A stretch of 64,000 nt of DNA, taken from NCBI RefSeq assembly GCF_003850565.1, contig NZ_CP027706.1, positions 1,674,001-1,738,000 of the forward strand, given 5' to 3'. Positions within the stretch are counted from its first letter, which is position 1; each line of letters opens with the position of its first letter. The position numbers and the translations under genes were made by a program. Shown here piece after piece: positions 1 through 9,547 of the stretch. Below the pieces are notes generated by a model. It was given only the letters and a program-made list of their open reading frames with translations. It had not been told where the DNA came from and did not search any database. This stretch comes from Pseudomonas sessilinigenes (GTDB lineage Bacteria; Pseudomonadota; Gammaproteobacteria; Pseudomonadales; Pseudomonadaceae).

Positions 1-2
1 AA

Positions 3-1157
3 GCCGACTATGGCCGTTTCGACGGGTTCTATACCAAGAATGGGAACAGCGGTGACGGCGCCTACTTCCGCCGCGCCTATCTGGAATTGGGCGGCACCGC
101 CTACAAGGATTGGAAATACCAGATCAACTACGACTTCTCCCACAACTCGGGCACTTCCGATGACGGTTACTTCGACGAAGCGACCATCTCCTATGTGGGC
201 TTCAAGCCGGTGACCATCCGTGGCGGTCGTTTCGATGCGGACTTCGGCCTGGAAAAAGCCACCAGCTCCAAGTGGGTCACCGCCATGGAGCGTAATGCCG
301 CCTACGAGCTGGCCGACTGGGTCAACTCCCACGAGAACGGCATGGGCCTGCAGGTGAGCTCGGTGGTGGCCGACATGGCCTACCTGTCCGGTAGCGTGTC
401 CGCCAAGGACATCAACGACAGCGACGGCGACAGCGTCAAGCAGTTCAACGCCCGTGCGGTGTTCGCCCCGATGCATGAAACCGGCAACGTCCTGCACTTC
501 GGCCTGGATTTCGCCAGCCGTGACCTTAGCGACACCGCCTTCGACTCGCGGATCCGTCCACGCCTGGGTGTTCGCGGCATCGCCACCAACGGCGGCAACG
601 ATGCCGGCAGCAACGGCAACCGTGCCACCTTCGGCGGCGGCGCGGGCCTCAACGGCTCGAACCTGACCGCGGCGGGTGCCTACGACAACGACCGTGTGTT
701 CGGTGGTGAATTCGCCTTCGCCAGAGGCCCGTTCTCGGCCCAGGCCGAGTACCTGACTCGCAAGATGAAGGCCGACAGCGCCGCTTACCAGGACGTCAAG
801 GCCACCGGTTTCTACGGCCAACTGGCCTACACCCTGACCGGCGAGTCCCGCGTGTACAAGCTCGATGGCGCCAAGTTCGACACCATCAAGCCCGAGAACA
901 AACAGTACGGTGCCTGGGAAGTCTTCTACCGCTACGACAACATCAAGGTCGATGACAAGAACATCGTGACGTCCACCGCCACCCGTGAAGTGGGCGATGC
1001 CAAGGCCACCATGAACACCATCGGTGTCAACTGGTATGCCAACGAAGCGATCAAGGTCTCGGCCAACTACATCAAGGTCAACACCGACAAGATCACCAAC
1101 AGCGTTGGCGATGACAGCGGCGATGCCCTCGTAGCCCGTGTGCAGTACGTGTTCTAA
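3..1157 (+). CDS. OprO/OprP-type phosphate/polyphosphate-selective outer membrane porin (5' end missing)
   Basis: The reading frame is open from the left edge of the window, so the signal peptide and N-terminus lie outside; 384 residues remain. The visible part matches the OprP/OprO porin family: a typical [22 protein letters not shown] start of the barrel, alternating amphipathic strands, a segment reading [17 protein letters not shown], and a C-terminal aromatic VQYVF ending expected for BAM insertion. OprP-type trimers carry phosphate, and OprO-type trimers carry polyphosphate, across the outer membrane; I cannot tell which paralogue this is because the constriction residues were not compared. 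A strong terminator follows, so it probably ends its transcript. Confidence 0.9.
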   Translation, partial: ADYGRFDGFYTKNGNSGDGAYFRRAYLELGGTAYKDWKYQINYDFSHNSGTSDDGYFDEATISYVGFKPVTIRGGRFDADFGLEKATSSKWVTAMERNAAYELADWVNSHENGMGLQVSSVVADMAYLSGSVSAKDINDSDGDSVKQFNARAVFAPMHETGNVLHFGLDFASRDLSDTAFDSRIRPRLGVRGIATNGGNDAGSNGNRATFGGGAGLNGSNLTAAGAYDNDRVFGGEFAFARGPFSAQAEYLTRKMKADSAAYQDVKATGFYGQLAYTLTGESRVYKLDGAKFDTIKPENKQYGAWEVFYRYDNIKVDDKNIVTSTATREVGDAKATMNTIGVNWYANEAIKVSANYIKVNTDKITNSVGDDSGDALVARVQYVF

Positions 1158-1212
1158 GGCTGTTGCAACACAGTAGAGCTCTTTCTCATCCGTTATAGCT
1201 CCTCTCGTTTTG

Positions 1213-1237
1213 ACCCCGCCCCGGCGGGGTTTTTTTT
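1213..1237 (+). terminator. Rho-independent terminator of the porin gene
   Basis: An 8-bp GC-rich stem (ACCCCGCC / GGCGGGGT) with a 2-nt loop is followed by an uninterrupted T-run, about 55 bases after the porin stop codon. Confidence 0.9.
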
Positions 1238-1259
1238 GCCCGCAGCTACGGCAATGGCC

Positions 1260-1661
1260 TCAAGGGCAGGTTGTCTCATGCAGGTACAACCACTGGGCCG
1301 AGTCGTCCTGGACACGGATCAGCGCCAGCGACAGGCGCGATGTCTGCACGTGCTCCAGGCGATGGGTTTCCTTGTAGCGGATCGCTGCACATTGGCCTTC
1401 CTGCCAGACGCAATGCAGCTCGCTGACCTCGATCTGCAAGCCTTGGCGGGCGCCCAGGGCGCCGCGGAACAGTTGCTTCACTTGCTCACGATCGGCCATG
1501 GCACCCGCGGTGGTGACCATCTGGAAATCCTCGGCCAGCAGCGCCATGACCTGTTCGACCTGCGCCGCGCCGTCACCCTGGGAGTGAGTGAAGACGTCAT
1601 GGATCAACTGGTGGATCTGGTGAACGCTGTGCAGTGCCTGTTTAACGATCGACTGGTGCAT
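1260..1661 (-). CDS. SnoaL/NTF2-like small protein
   Basis: A 133-residue protein with the length and pattern of the SnoaL/DUF4440 (NTF2-fold) superfamily: N-terminal helices, a central LxxLLAEDFQMVT segment, and C-terminal strands ending in LYLHETTCP. Members range from small-molecule isomerases to plain ligand-binding proteins, so no reaction is assigned. Its first 20 bases overlap the end of the upstream MFS exporter gene, so the two are translationally coupled and probably co-transcribed. This may mean the protein handles or protects against the compound the transporter exports, which is inference only. Confidence 0.65.
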   Translation of the reverse strand: MHQSIVKQALHSVHQIHQLIHDVFTHSQGDGAAQVEQVMALLAEDFQMVTTAGAMADREQVKQLFRGALGARQGLQIEVSELHCVWQEGQCAAIRYKETHRLEHVQTSRLSLALIRVQDDSAQWLYLHETTCP

Positions 1662-3012
1662 GAAGGACCTTCTTCTGTGGGTTGAGCTTGCCTAGAAACG
1701 GCAGGAGGAGCAGCCCGGCCAGGGCGGCCAGCAGCAGGCTCAGGTGAAAGGCGCTGGTGGCCGGGAGGTGTCCGAGCAACAGGTTGTAGAGCATCAGCAG
1801 CCAGGCCGCGCCAAGGCTGAAGGCCATCTGCCGGTTGATGTTCCAGATCACGCTGGCCTGGTGCGTGTCGCTGCCGCTGAAGTCCAGCAGGGCGGTGGTC
1901 TGTGCGGTATTGGCGCCGGCGCCGCCACCCAGGCCCATGAGCAGGTAGGCACCGATGAGCAAGGGCAGGTCGCGGCTCGCGTCGACCCAGCACAAGGTGG
2001 CGATGCCGGCGCTGTGTAGCACCAGGGCGATGGCGAACAGCCGGGCGGCGCCGAGCCTGTTGTAGAAGCGCCCGCAGGCCAGCATCGCCAGCAGGGCGCC
2101 AGCGGCGTAGAGCAACATGAACATGCCGCTCTGCTGGGCACTCAGGTGCAGGTTGTCCTGGAGAAAGAACAGACTCAGCAGGTTGACCCCGGTGAAGATC
2201 CCGGGAATAGCGTGGTAGATACCCACCGACAGCCCAAGGCGCACATTGCGCAGCAGGTGCAGGTCGACGATGGGTTGCGGGCAGCGGCGGCAATGCAGGC
2301 CATACCCCACGGCAGACAGCAGGCCGCCAGCAAGGCAGGCCAGGGCCTGGTAGGCCGGATAGCCGCTGCCATACAGCGACATGCCCAGCAGCAGGCCGGC
2401 CAGGGCGGCGCTCACCAACAGCAGGCCACGCACGTCGGGCCGCGCCGGTGGCGGTTGGTCCTGGTTACCGATCCAGCACCAGGCGAGCACGGCCGTCAGC
2501 AACGAGAGCGGCAGGCTGGCGAAGAACACCCAGCGCCAGGAGCTGTGGTCGACGATGGCCCCGCCCAGGGTTGGCGACAAGGCCGGGGCCAGCAGGGCCA
2601 CTGCCATTACCAGGGTCGAGATCCGTGCTCGTTGCGGGCCCTGGAACAGGTTGAAGGTCAAGGCCTGTCCGAGGGGAATCAGCAGTCCGCCGGCCATGCC
2701 CTGGACCAGGCGCCAGAACACCAGGGATGCAAAGTAGTCGGCTCGCCCGCACAACAGCCCGGCGAGGCTGAACAACAACATCGAAGCGGCAATGATCTGC
2801 CGGTGGCCGAAGCGTCCTGCCAACCAGGTACTGATGGGAATCACCAGGGTCAGGCCGAGGATGTAGGCGTTGGCCACCCAGGCCACGCTGGCACTGGAGA
2901 CTTGCAGGTGCTCGGCGATGCTGGGCAGGGCCACCGCCGACATGAAGATGTTGATGCAATCGATGAAGAAGCCGAGGAGGAATACCACCGCCACTTTGTA
3001 TCTATAGGTCAT
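1642..3012 (-). CDS. MFS drug-efflux transporter, DHA2 (EmrB/QacA-like) family
   Basis: A 456-residue polytopic membrane protein. The MFS motif A variant AGRFGHRQ lies at residues 65-72 between the second and third helices, and the start NIFMSAVALPSI resembles the motif D region of 14-helix DHA2 drug:proton antiporters. It is transcribed divergently from the adjacent LysR gene across a 90-bp intergenic region, the usual arrangement for a regulator and its target, and it overlaps the SnoaL-like gene downstream. The substrate is unknown; no membrane-fusion partner is present nearby, so it probably works as an inner-membrane exporter on its own. Confidence 0.85.
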   Translation of the reverse strand: MTYRYKVAVVFLLGFFIDCINIFMSAVALPSIAEHLQVSSASVAWVANAYILGLTLVIPISTWLAGRFGHRQIIAASMLLFSLAGLLCGRADYFASLVFWRLVQGMAGGLLIPLGQALTFNLFQGPQRARISTLVMAVALLAPALSPTLGGAIVDHSSWRWVFFASLPLSLLTAVLAWCWIGNQDQPPPARPDVRGLLLVSAALAGLLLGMSLYGSGYPAYQALACLAGGLLSAVGYGLHCRRCPQPIVDLHLLRNVRLGLSVGIYHAIPGIFTGVNLLSLFFLQDNLHLSAQQSGMFMLLYAAGALLAMLACGRFYNRLGAARLFAIALVLHSAGIATLCWVDASRDLPLLIGAYLLMGLGGGAGANTAQTTALLDFSGSDTHQASVIWNINRQMAFSLGAAWLLMLYNLLLGHLPATSAFHLSLLLAALAGLLLLPFLGKLNPQKKVLHAPVDR

Positions 3013-3102
3013 GTCGCCTCCTGTTTGGCCGGCAGCTTAGGGAGGCTGGGCCGAGCCTGTCGAGGCGCCTATACTTGATTCATTGTTTTTGGAATCTTGA
3101 CA

Positions 3103-4005
3103 ATGAATGAAAGCCTTCACGGCCAGTTGCATCGAGTACAGACCTTTCTCGCGGTGGTGGACTTTGCTTCCTACACCCGTGCGGCGCAGTACCTTGGTAT
3201 CAGCAAGGCCATGGCCAGCCTGCATGTGAAGACTTTGGAGCAGGTCTTGGCGACCCCCTTGCTGACCCGTACCACACGGCATATCGCCCTCACCGAAACC
3301 GGGCAGGATCTTTACGACGAGTTCAAGGGGATTGTCGCTAATATCGATACGGCTTTCGATAACGTGCTGCATGGGCGCAACCGCGTATCGGGCAAGTTGC
3401 GCATCAGTTCCACCGCCGAGTATGCCCAGGCCTACATCCTGCCATTGCTGCCTCTGTTCACTGCACGCTATCCCGAGGTGCGCTTGAGTTATCACTTCAA
3501 TTCATCGCTGAACGATCTGGTGGCGGAAAAACTCGATCTGGTGATTCGCCTGGGCCACCTGGCGGACTCCGGATTCAAGGGGCGCCAGTTGGCCGACTAC
3601 GGCATTGTCCTGGTGGCCAGCCCGGTGCTGCTGGCGAGCCTGGCGGTGGCCCAACCCGAGGATCTCGCGGCTTGCCCCTGGATAGGCAACAGCAATCTTG
3701 CCGGGCCGCCGGCCTGGACCTTCGGCCATCCGCGTCGTGGCGAGGTGCAGGTGCGGATGACCCCTGGGCACGAATCGAACTCGGCGACGGCCATCCGTGC
3801 CATGGCCCTGGCCGGGCTGGGGTTGGCGGTATTGCCGGAATGGATGGTCCTGGACGACCTGGCCGATGAGCGCCTGGTGCGTGTGTTGCCCGAGTACAGC
3901 CTGGCCCGGCAGCCGGTGCATGTGCTGTTTCCCAATAGCCCGCACTTGCCGCGCAAGTCCCGGGTTTTCATCGACTTCCTGGCCGAACACCTGGGGCATG
4001 CCTGA
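3103..4005 (+). CDS. LysR-family transcriptional regulator
   Basis: A 300-residue LysR regulator: an N-terminal winged helix-turn-helix (residues about 10-70, with SYTRAAQYLGISKAMASLHVK as recognition region) followed by a periplasmic-binding-protein-like effector domain (residues about 95-295). The LysR_CrgA-like C-terminal part reads VRLSYHFNSSLNDLVAEKLDLVIRLG. I chose the ATG at 3103; a TTG two codons upstream also keeps the frame. It is divergent from the DHA2 transporter gene and most likely regulates it. The effector cannot be named from the sequence. Confidence 0.85.
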   Translation: MNESLHGQLHRVQTFLAVVDFASYTRAAQYLGISKAMASLHVKTLEQVLATPLLTRTTRHIALTETGQDLYDEFKGIVANIDTAFDNVLHGRNRVSGKLRISSTAEYAQAYILPLLPLFTARYPEVRLSYHFNSSLNDLVAEKLDLVIRLGHLADSGFKGRQLADYGIVLVASPVLLASLAVAQPEDLAACPWIGNSNLAGPPAWTFGHPRRGEVQVRMTPGHESNSATAIRAMALAGLGLAVLPEWMVLDDLADERLVRVLPEYSLARQPVHVLFPNSPHLPRKSRVFIDFLAEHLGHA

Positions 4006-4018
4006 GTGTTTCGGCGAG

Positions 4019-4044
4019 CCCGGCGATGGGGGATACTCGCCGGG
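4019..4044 (+). terminator. Stem-loop after the LysR gene (weak terminator)
   Basis: A perfect 8-bp stem (CCCGGCGA / TCGCCGGG) with a 10-nt loop lies between the LysR stop codon and the next gene. It lacks a T-run, so it may be a weak terminator or simply an mRNA hairpin. Confidence 0.4.
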
Positions 4045-4072
4045 TCGTTCGATTTGATGCCTGGGGACCCTG

Positions 4073-5197
4073 ATGCCGCTGCAACCCTTGAACAGCCTGT
4101 CTGCCGTCGATCCTTTGCAATGGGATGGGCTGCTCAAGGACGGGCAACCTTTCGTGCGCCATGCCTTTCTCAGTGCCCTGGAAGACAGTGGCAGCCTCGG
4201 CCCTCGCTCCGGCTGGCAGGCCGAGCACCTGCTGCACGTGGAGGACGGCCGGCTGTTGGCGGCGCTGCCCAGCTACCGCAAGTGGCATTCCTACGGTGAG
4301 TACGTGTTCGACCATGGTTGGGCGGATGCCTGTGAGCGAGCCGGGATCGACTACTACCCCAAGCTGTTGACTGCGGTGCCGTTCAGCCCGGTAAGCGGTG
4401 CGCGGGTACTGGCGGCGACCCAGGCCGATGCCTTCGAGCTGCTCAAGAGCCTGCCGGGCTACCTGGAGATCGAAGGGCTATCCAGTGCCCACGTGAATTT
4501 CACCGACGATTTCAGCGACCAGGCCTTGGAGCTGCAATCGGGCTGGTTGCCGCGCCTGGGCTGCCAGTTCCACTGGCACAACCGCGGCTACCGTGACTTC
4601 CAGGATTTCCTCGATGTCTTGAGTTCGCGCAAACGCAAGCAGATGCGCAAGGAGCGCGAGCAGGTGGCGGGGCAGGGCCTGGACTTCCAGTGGCTGGAGG
4701 GGGCCGAGCTCAGCGAGGCCCAGTGGGATTTCGTCTACGCCTGCTACGCCAATACTTATGCGGTGCGCCGCCAGTCACCCTACCTGACCCGCGACTTCTT
4801 CAGCCTGCTGGCCCAGCGCATGCCGGAGGCGATCCGCGTGGTCCTGGCTCGCCAGGGTGGCCGGCCGGTGGCCATGGCCTTCAGCCTGGTGGGCGGCGGC
4901 AGTTTCTATGGGCGCTACTGGGGATGCCTGGCAGAGTTCGACCGCCTGCATTTCGAGACGTGCTTCTACCAGGGCATGGAGTATGCGATCGCCCATGGGC
5001 TGGAGCGTTTCGATGCCGGAGCCCAGGGCGAGCACAAGCTGATTCGTGGTTTCGAACCGGTGCTCACGCGTTCCTGGCACTACTTGCGCCATCCCGGGCT
5101 CAAGGCCGCGGTGCAGGATTTTCTCCAGCAGGAGCGGGCGGGCGTCCGGGCCTATGCCGAAGAGTCCCGGGACGCCTTGCCCTATCGCCAGGCCTGA
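4073..5197 (+). CDS. FemAB-like / DUF482 GNAT-family acyltransferase
   Basis: A 374-residue soluble protein matching the FemAB_like (DUF482) group: two GNAT-type halves, with an N-terminal LLHVEDGRLLAALPSYRKWHSYGEYVFD block, a central RKRKQMRKEREQV basic helix, and the C-terminal GGGSFYGRYWG, ETCFYQGMEYAI and GAQGEHKLIRGFEP blocks. Family members are annotated as peptidoglycan-related or general aminoacyl/N-acyl transferases, but the true substrate is mostly unknown. The gene ends 3 bp from the convergent aquaporin gene. Confidence 0.8.
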   Translation: MPLQPLNSLSAVDPLQWDGLLKDGQPFVRHAFLSALEDSGSLGPRSGWQAEHLLHVEDGRLLAALPSYRKWHSYGEYVFDHGWADACERAGIDYYPKLLTAVPFSPVSGARVLAATQADAFELLKSLPGYLEIEGLSSAHVNFTDDFSDQALELQSGWLPRLGCQFHWHNRGYRDFQDFLDVLSSRKRKQMRKEREQVAGQGLDFQWLEGAELSEAQWDFVYACYANTYAVRRQSPYLTRDFFSLLAQRMPEAIRVVLARQGGRPVAMAFSLVGGGSFYGRYWGCLAEFDRLHFETCFYQGMEYAIAHGLERFDAGAQGEHKLIRGFEPVLTRSWHYLRHPGLKAAVQDFLQQERAGVRAYAEESRDALPYRQA

Positions 5198-5200
5198 GCC

Positions 5201-5899
5201 TCAGCTGTCTTCCTTGCCCAGCCAGCGGTAGACCACGCCGCCGACCACCGCACCGAGGATCGGCGCCAGCCAGAACATCCACAGCTGCTGCAGGGCCCAG
5301 CCGCCGACGATCAAGGCCGGGCCGGTACTGCGGGCGGGGTTGACCGAGGTGTTGGTCACCGGGATCGAGATCAGGTGGATCAGCGTCAGCGCCAGGCCGA
5401 TGGCGATGGGTGCCAGCCCCGCCGGGGCACGCTTGTCGGTGGCGCCGAGGATGATCACCACGAACATGCCGGTCATCACCAGTTCGCAGACGAAACCCGC
5501 AGCCATCGAGTAGCCACCGGGCGAGTGTTCGCCATAACCGTTGGATGCCAGCCCCGACGCCAACTCGAAGCCGGGCTTGCCGCTGGCGATGAAGTACAGC
5601 AGCGCCGCGGCGATCACGGCGCCGATCACCTGGGCCACCACATAGGCGGGCAGTTCCCGGGCCGGAAAGCGTCCCCCCACCACCAGGCCCACGGACACCG
5701 CAGGATTGAGGTGGCAACCGGAGATGTGGCCAATGGCGAAGGCCATGGTCAGGACGGTCAGGCCGAAGGCCAGGGCGACCCCCAGCAGTCCGATGCCGAC
5801 GTTGGGAAACGCCGCTGCGAGCACGGCACTGCCGCAACCGCCCAGCACCAGCCAGAACGTACCGAGCATTTCAGTCATGGAGCGCTTGAACAAAGACAT
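5201..5899 (-). CDS. aqpZ: Aquaporin Z
   Basis: A 232-residue water channel of the MIP family. Both hallmark NPA half-helix motifs are present: N65-P66-A67 in HLNPAVSVG and N187-P188-A189-R190 in [11 protein letters not shown], the latter supplying the selectivity-filter arginine. Six membrane helices are expected. Length and sequence match AqpZ rather than the glycerol facilitator, which has a longer insertion. A clear 9-bp-arm inverted repeat lies directly upstream of the ribosome binding site and may regulate it. Confidence 0.93.
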   Translation of the reverse strand: MSLFKRSMTEMLGTFWLVLGGCGSAVLAAAFPNVGIGLLGVALAFGLTVLTMAFAIGHISGCHLNPAVSVGLVVGGRFPARELPAYVVAQVIGAVIAAALLYFIASGKPGFELASGLASNGYGEHSPGGYSMAAGFVCELVMTGMFVVIILGATDKRAPAGLAPIAIGLALTLIHLISIPVTNTSVNPARSTGPALIVGGWALQQLWMFWLAPILGAVVGGVVYRWLGKEDS

Positions 5900-5910
5900 G
5901 GGAAGAGTCC

Positions 5911-5930
5911 TTGATAGGTGTACCTATCAA
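5911..5930. promoter_or_regulatory. Inverted repeat in the aqpZ 5' region
   Basis: Perfect 9-bp arms TTGATAGGT / ACCTATCAA separated by 2 bp, 11 bp upstream of the aqpZ start. It could be a protein operator or, if transcribed, a hairpin next to the Shine-Dalgarno. Confidence 0.5.
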
Positions 5931-6030
5931 CGCGATATCGCCGTTATGCATCCCGCAGTTCAACAACAGGTTTCACTCTGGAACCTAGCCTCAGTACAGC
6001 AGGCTTTGGTGGCAATTCCACTGGCCCATG

Positions 6031-6070
6031 AAAAACGCCAGGCCCCGTGGGCTGGGGGCTGGCGTCTTTT
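6031..6070 (-). terminator. Terminator of the ABC transporter transcript (possibly bidirectional)
   Basis: A 12-bp stem with one mismatch (ACGCCAGGCCCC against GGGGGCTGGCGT) is flanked by an A-run on the left and a T-run on the right. Read on the minus strand it ends in GTTTTT, as expected for a terminator between the ABC transporter gene and aqpZ. Confidence 0.8.
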
Positions 6071-6090
6071 CAGGAGGTTGTGCAGACCCT

Positions 6091-6208
6091 GTAGCCGCTG
6101 CTGAGCCTGCGAAGCTGCGCCAAGGCCCGCAGGGCCTTCCAACGATGGCGGCGGCTATCCGATCTTGCGGCCGCTACGCGCCCGTGCGCAGCCTGCGGCA
6201 GCGGCGAC
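6091..6208. repeat. REP-like intergenic inverted repeat
   Basis: A GC-rich 118-bp element bounded by GTAGCCGCTGC and its near-exact inverse GCAGCGGCGAC, with an inner perfect stem AAGGCCC / GGGCCTT. Its style is that of dispersed pseudomonad repeats. It lies between the ABC transporter stop and its terminator, so it would form the 3' UTR of that mRNA. The rest of the 5900-6226 gap holds only the terminator and the aqpZ upstream repeat. Confidence 0.6.
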
Positions 6209-6226
6209 ACGCAGCACCTGCAGGTT

Positions 6227-8059
6227 TCAGTCGATGCCGACAAAACCTCCGGTCTGGTGCTGCCACAGCCGCGCATACAAACCGCCGTGGGCCAGCAGCT
6301 CGGCATGGGTGCCGGTCTCGGCGATGCGGCCCTGTTCCAGCACCACCAGGCGATCCATGCGGGCGATGGTGGAGAGCCGGTGGGCAATGGCGATCACGGT
6401 CTTGCCCTGCATCAGGGTCTCCAGGCTTTCCTGGATCGCGGCCTCGACTTCCGAGTCCAGGGCCGAGGTGGCCTCGTCCATGATCAGGATCGGCGCGTCC
6501 TTGAGCAGTACCCGGGCAATGGCGATGCGCTGGCGCTGGCCCCCGGACAGCTTGACCCCGCGCTCGCCCACATGGGCATCGAAGCCGGTACGGCCCTGGG
6601 CATCGGACAACAGTGGGATGAACTCGTCGGCGCGGGCCTTGCGCACCGCTTCCCAGAGTTCCTCGTCGCTGGCCTCGGGCCGCCCATACAAGAGGTTGTC
6701 GCGGATGGAGCGATGCAGCAGCGAGGTGTCCTGGGTGATCATGCCGATGCGTTCGCGCAGGCTTTCCTGGGTCACCCCGGCGATGTCCTGGCCGTCGATC
6801 AGGATCTGCCCGCCCTGCAGGTCGTAGAGGCGCAGCAGCAAGTTGACCAGGGTCGACTTGCCCGCTCCCGACGGACCGATCAGGCCGATCTTTTCTCCAG
6901 GGCGGATCTGCAGGTTGAGGTCGCTGATGACCCGGTTGGCCTTGCCATAGTGGAACTCGACGTGCTCGAAGCTCACCCCGCCCTTGTTCACCTCAAGCCT
7001 GGGGGCCGCTTCGCGGTCGGTCAGTTGCAGGGGCTGGGCGATGGTCTGCAGGCCGTCCTGGACCATGCCGATATTCTCGAAGATGCCGTTGATCACCCAC
7101 ATGATCCAGCCGGACATGTTGACGATGCGAATGACCAGGCCGGTGGCCAGGGCGATGGCTCCGGCGCTGATCAGCGACTGACTCCACAACCACAGGGCCA
7201 GGCCCGTGGTACTGGTGATCAGCAGGCCGTTGAGGCTGGTGATGGCGACGTCCATGGAGGTCACCACGCGCCCGGCCAGCTGGCTTTTCTCGGTCTGCTC
7301 GGCGATCGCTTCGCGGGCGTAGCTCTGTTCGAAATGGGTGTGGGCGAACAGCTTCAGGGTGGCGATGTTGGTGTAGCCATCGACGATCCGTCCCATGAGC
7401 TTGGAGCGGGCATCGGAGGCATCCACCGAGCGCTTCTGGATGCGTGGCACGAAGTAGCGCATGGCGCCGATGAAACCGACGATCCACAACAGCAGCGGAA
7501 TCATCAGGCGCCAATCGGCGTCGGCGAACAGCACCAGGGCACCGACGGCGTAGATGGTCACGTGCCACAGGGCGTCGATCACCTGCACCGAGGAATCCTG
7601 CAGTGAGTAGCCGGTCTGCATGATGCGCTGGGCGATGCGCCCGGCGAAGTCGTTCTGGAAGAAGTTCAGGCTCTGGCGCAGCACGTAGCTGTGGTTTTGC
7701 CAGCGAATCAGGCTGGTCATGCCGGGATTGATGGCCTGGTGGATCAACAGGTTGTGCAGGCACACCATCAACGGGCGCAGCAACAGGGCCACGACGGCCA
7801 TCCAGGCCAGTTCCAGGCCATGGTCGCTGAATACCTGGATGCTGGGCGTGCCCTGTGCCAGGTCGATGATGGTGCTCAGGTAGCTGAACAGCGACACCTC
7901 GATCAGCGCCACGAACAGCCCGACCACCAGCAGCGCGACGAAGCTGGGCCAGACTTGCTTGATGTAATGGAAGTAGAAGGGCAGGACCCGGTTGGGCGGG
8001 GTGGTCGCGGGGGTGTCGCGGAAGATATCGATCAGTTGTTCGAAACGACGATAGAGCAT
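6227..8059 (-). CDS. ABC exporter, fused permease and ATPase (MsbA-like)
   Basis: A 610-residue half-transporter that should act as a homodimer in the inner membrane. The N-terminal part (to about residue 330) carries the membrane helices. The nucleotide-binding domain shows Walker A GPSGAGKS at 395-402, the signature LSGGQ at 504-508, Walker B ILIMDE at 524-529 and a switch histidine in IAHRLST. It belongs to the type IV exporter (MsbA/multidrug) class; whether it moves lipid, drug or another solute cannot be decided. It stands alone 87 bp downstream of ppiA on the same strand and is closed by its own terminator. Confidence 0.88.
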   Translation of the reverse strand: MLYRRFEQLIDIFRDTPATTPPNRVLPFYFHYIKQVWPSFVALLVVGLFVALIEVSLFSYLSTIIDLAQGTPSIQVFSDHGLELAWMAVVALLLRPLMVCLHNLLIHQAINPGMTSLIRWQNHSYVLRQSLNFFQNDFAGRIAQRIMQTGYSLQDSSVQVIDALWHVTIYAVGALVLFADADWRLMIPLLLWIVGFIGAMRYFVPRIQKRSVDASDARSKLMGRIVDGYTNIATLKLFAHTHFEQSYAREAIAEQTEKSQLAGRVVTSMDVAITSLNGLLITSTTGLALWLWSQSLISAGAIALATGLVIRIVNMSGWIMWVINGIFENIGMVQDGLQTIAQPLQLTDREAAPRLEVNKGGVSFEHVEFHYGKANRVISDLNLQIRPGEKIGLIGPSGAGKSTLVNLLLRLYDLQGGQILIDGQDIAGVTQESLRERIGMITQDTSLLHRSIRDNLLYGRPEASDEELWEAVRKARADEFIPLLSDAQGRTGFDAHVGERGVKLSGGQRQRIAIARVLLKDAPILIMDEATSALDSEVEAAIQESLETLMQGKTVIAIAHRLSTIARMDRLVVLEQGRIAETGTHAELLAHGGLYARLWQHQTGGFVGID

Positions 8060-8146
8060 GGGTTCTGCAGCCCGTTGTGCGGGCTCTCCTGTGCTAAAGC
8101 GGACGGGGCGCCGGATAGGCGCCGCCGTCGGGACAGGCTGCGAGAT

Positions 8147-8710
8147 TCAGTCGAGGCGCTTGGCCGACTTGATCAGTACCGGGTCGACCGGGACATTCTG
8201 CATGCCTTGCTTGGTGGTGGTCTGGGAGTTGACGATCTGGTCCACCACTTCCATGCCGTTCACCACCTTGCCGAATACCGCGTAGCCGGCATCGCGACCC
8301 GGGTCGAGAAAGGCGTTGTCGGCAACGTTGATGAAGAACTGGCTGGTGGCCGAGTTGGGGTTGGAAGTCCGGGCCATGGCCAGGGTGCCGCGCACGTTGT
8401 GCAGGCCGTTGGAGGCTTCGTTCTTGATCGGGTCACGGGTGTCCTTCTGCACCATCTGGGCGGTGAAGCCGCCACCCTGGACCATGAACCCCGGGATCAC
8501 TCGGTGGAAGATGGTGTTGGTGTAGAAGCCGCTGTCGACGTAGTCGAGGAAGTTCTTGCTGGAAACCGGCGCCTTGACCGGATCCAGTTCGATTTCGATC
8601 TTGCCGAAGCTGGTGTCCAGCATGACGTGGGGTGCCTTGGCCGGTTGTGCGGCCATCAGGTTGGCGGCAAAGAGCACGGAGCCGGCGACGAGGGCGATTT
8701 TTTTCAGCAT
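8147..8710 (-). CDS. ppiA: Periplasmic peptidyl-prolyl cis-trans isomerase, cyclophilin type
   Basis: A 187-residue protein with a cleavable signal peptide (residues 1 to about 20, ending AANLMAA) and one cyclophilin domain. The catalytic block [13 protein letters not shown] and the [14 protein letters not shown] block are intact. It catalyses proline isomerisation during folding of exported proteins, as does E. coli PpiA. The start codon lies 3 bp after the stop of the upstream alpha/beta hydrolase gene, so the two form an operon. Confidence 0.9.
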   Translation of the reverse strand: MLKKIALVAGSVLFAANLMAAQPAKAPHVMLDTSFGKIEIELDPVKAPVSSKNFLDYVDSGFYTNTIFHRVIPGFMVQGGGFTAQMVQKDTRDPIKNEASNGLHNVRGTLAMARTSNPNSATSQFFINVADNAFLDPGRDAGYAVFGKVVNGMEVVDQIVNSQTTTKQGMQNVPVDPVLIKSAKRLD

Positions 8711-8713
8711 GGG

Positions 8714-9517
8714 TCAGTGATCCTGGGTGGTGGTGTCGACTGTATTGATGAAGTGCAGCAGGGTCTGGTTGAAGCGCTGCGGTTGGTCCAGCGGTGTGGC
8801 GTGTCGGGAGTCCTCGATCACCACCAGCTGCGCATCCGGCAGCAGTTTGACGTAAGCCTCCTTGAGCGCCACCGGGGTGTAGTCGTGGTCGGCGCTGACG
8901 ACCAGGGTTGGACAGGTGATACGGCCCAGACGTTCCTGGACTCCCCAGCCGACGATGGCGTCGAAGCTGGCGAGATAAGCACGTTTGTCGTTCTTTGCCC
9001 AGCGTTCGGCCATCTGCTGCCGTAACTCGGCTTGCTCCGGCTTGGGAAACAATCGTTGGCCCAGGGCCTTGCCGATGGCCGCCATGCTCAGCAGGCGGGC
9101 CATGCTCCAGCGCTTGAACCACTGCCAGTAGTCGTCGGCCGAGCGCAGCTTGACCTGCGGTGCGCTGTTGACGATGCACAGGCTCTTGAACAGCTGTGGC
9201 TGGTCCACGGCCAACTGGAAGCCGATCATGCCGCCCATGGACAGTCCGGCATAATGCACCGGCCCCAGGCCCAGGTGGTCGACCAGGGCCATGAGGTCGG
9301 CGGCAAAGCCCGGGATGCTGTAGCGCTCCCGAGGCTTGTCGGAGCGACCATGGCCGCGCACGTCCGGGATGATCAGGCGATAGCGGGTCGCCAGTTCCGG
9401 GACCTGTTTTTCCCAGTCCTGGGCGCTGGAGCCCAGGCCGTGGACCAGTAGCAGGGGCTCGCCCCGGCCGTATTCCTCATAGTGCAGGGTGCAACCTTCA
9501 TGTTCGAAATACGCCAT
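8714..9517 (-). CDS. Alpha/beta-fold hydrolase
   Basis: A 267-residue hydrolase. The oxyanion-hole segment LLLVHGLGSS, the nucleophile elbow G-L-S93-M-G, an acid in VVSADHDYTPV and a histidine in EDSRHATPL make a complete Ser-Asp-His triad. Sequence style resembles 3-oxoadipate enol-lactonase-like and esterase-like proteins, but no pathway genes sit nearby, so the substrate is open. It is first in a two-gene operon with ppiA. A LysR regulator lies just upstream on the same strand with a 30-bp gap, and may be co-transcribed. Confidence 0.8.
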   Translation of the reverse strand: MAYFEHEGCTLHYEEYGRGEPLLLVHGLGSSAQDWEKQVPELATRYRLIIPDVRGHGRSDKPRERYSIPGFAADLMALVDHLGLGPVHYAGLSMGGMIGFQLAVDQPQLFKSLCIVNSAPQVKLRSADDYWQWFKRWSMARLLSMAAIGKALGQRLFPKPEQAELRQQMAERWAKNDKRAYLASFDAIVGWGVQERLGRITCPTLVVSADHDYTPVALKEAYVKLLPDAQLVVIEDSRHATPLDQPQRFNQTLLHFINTVDTTTQDH

Positions 9518-9547
9518 GGCAGAACTCCTGTTCTGGTAAATGGGACG

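Noticed and set aside
2146..3078. A long open frame opposite the DHA2 transporter
   Set aside because: Gln/Ala/His-rich antisense artefact.
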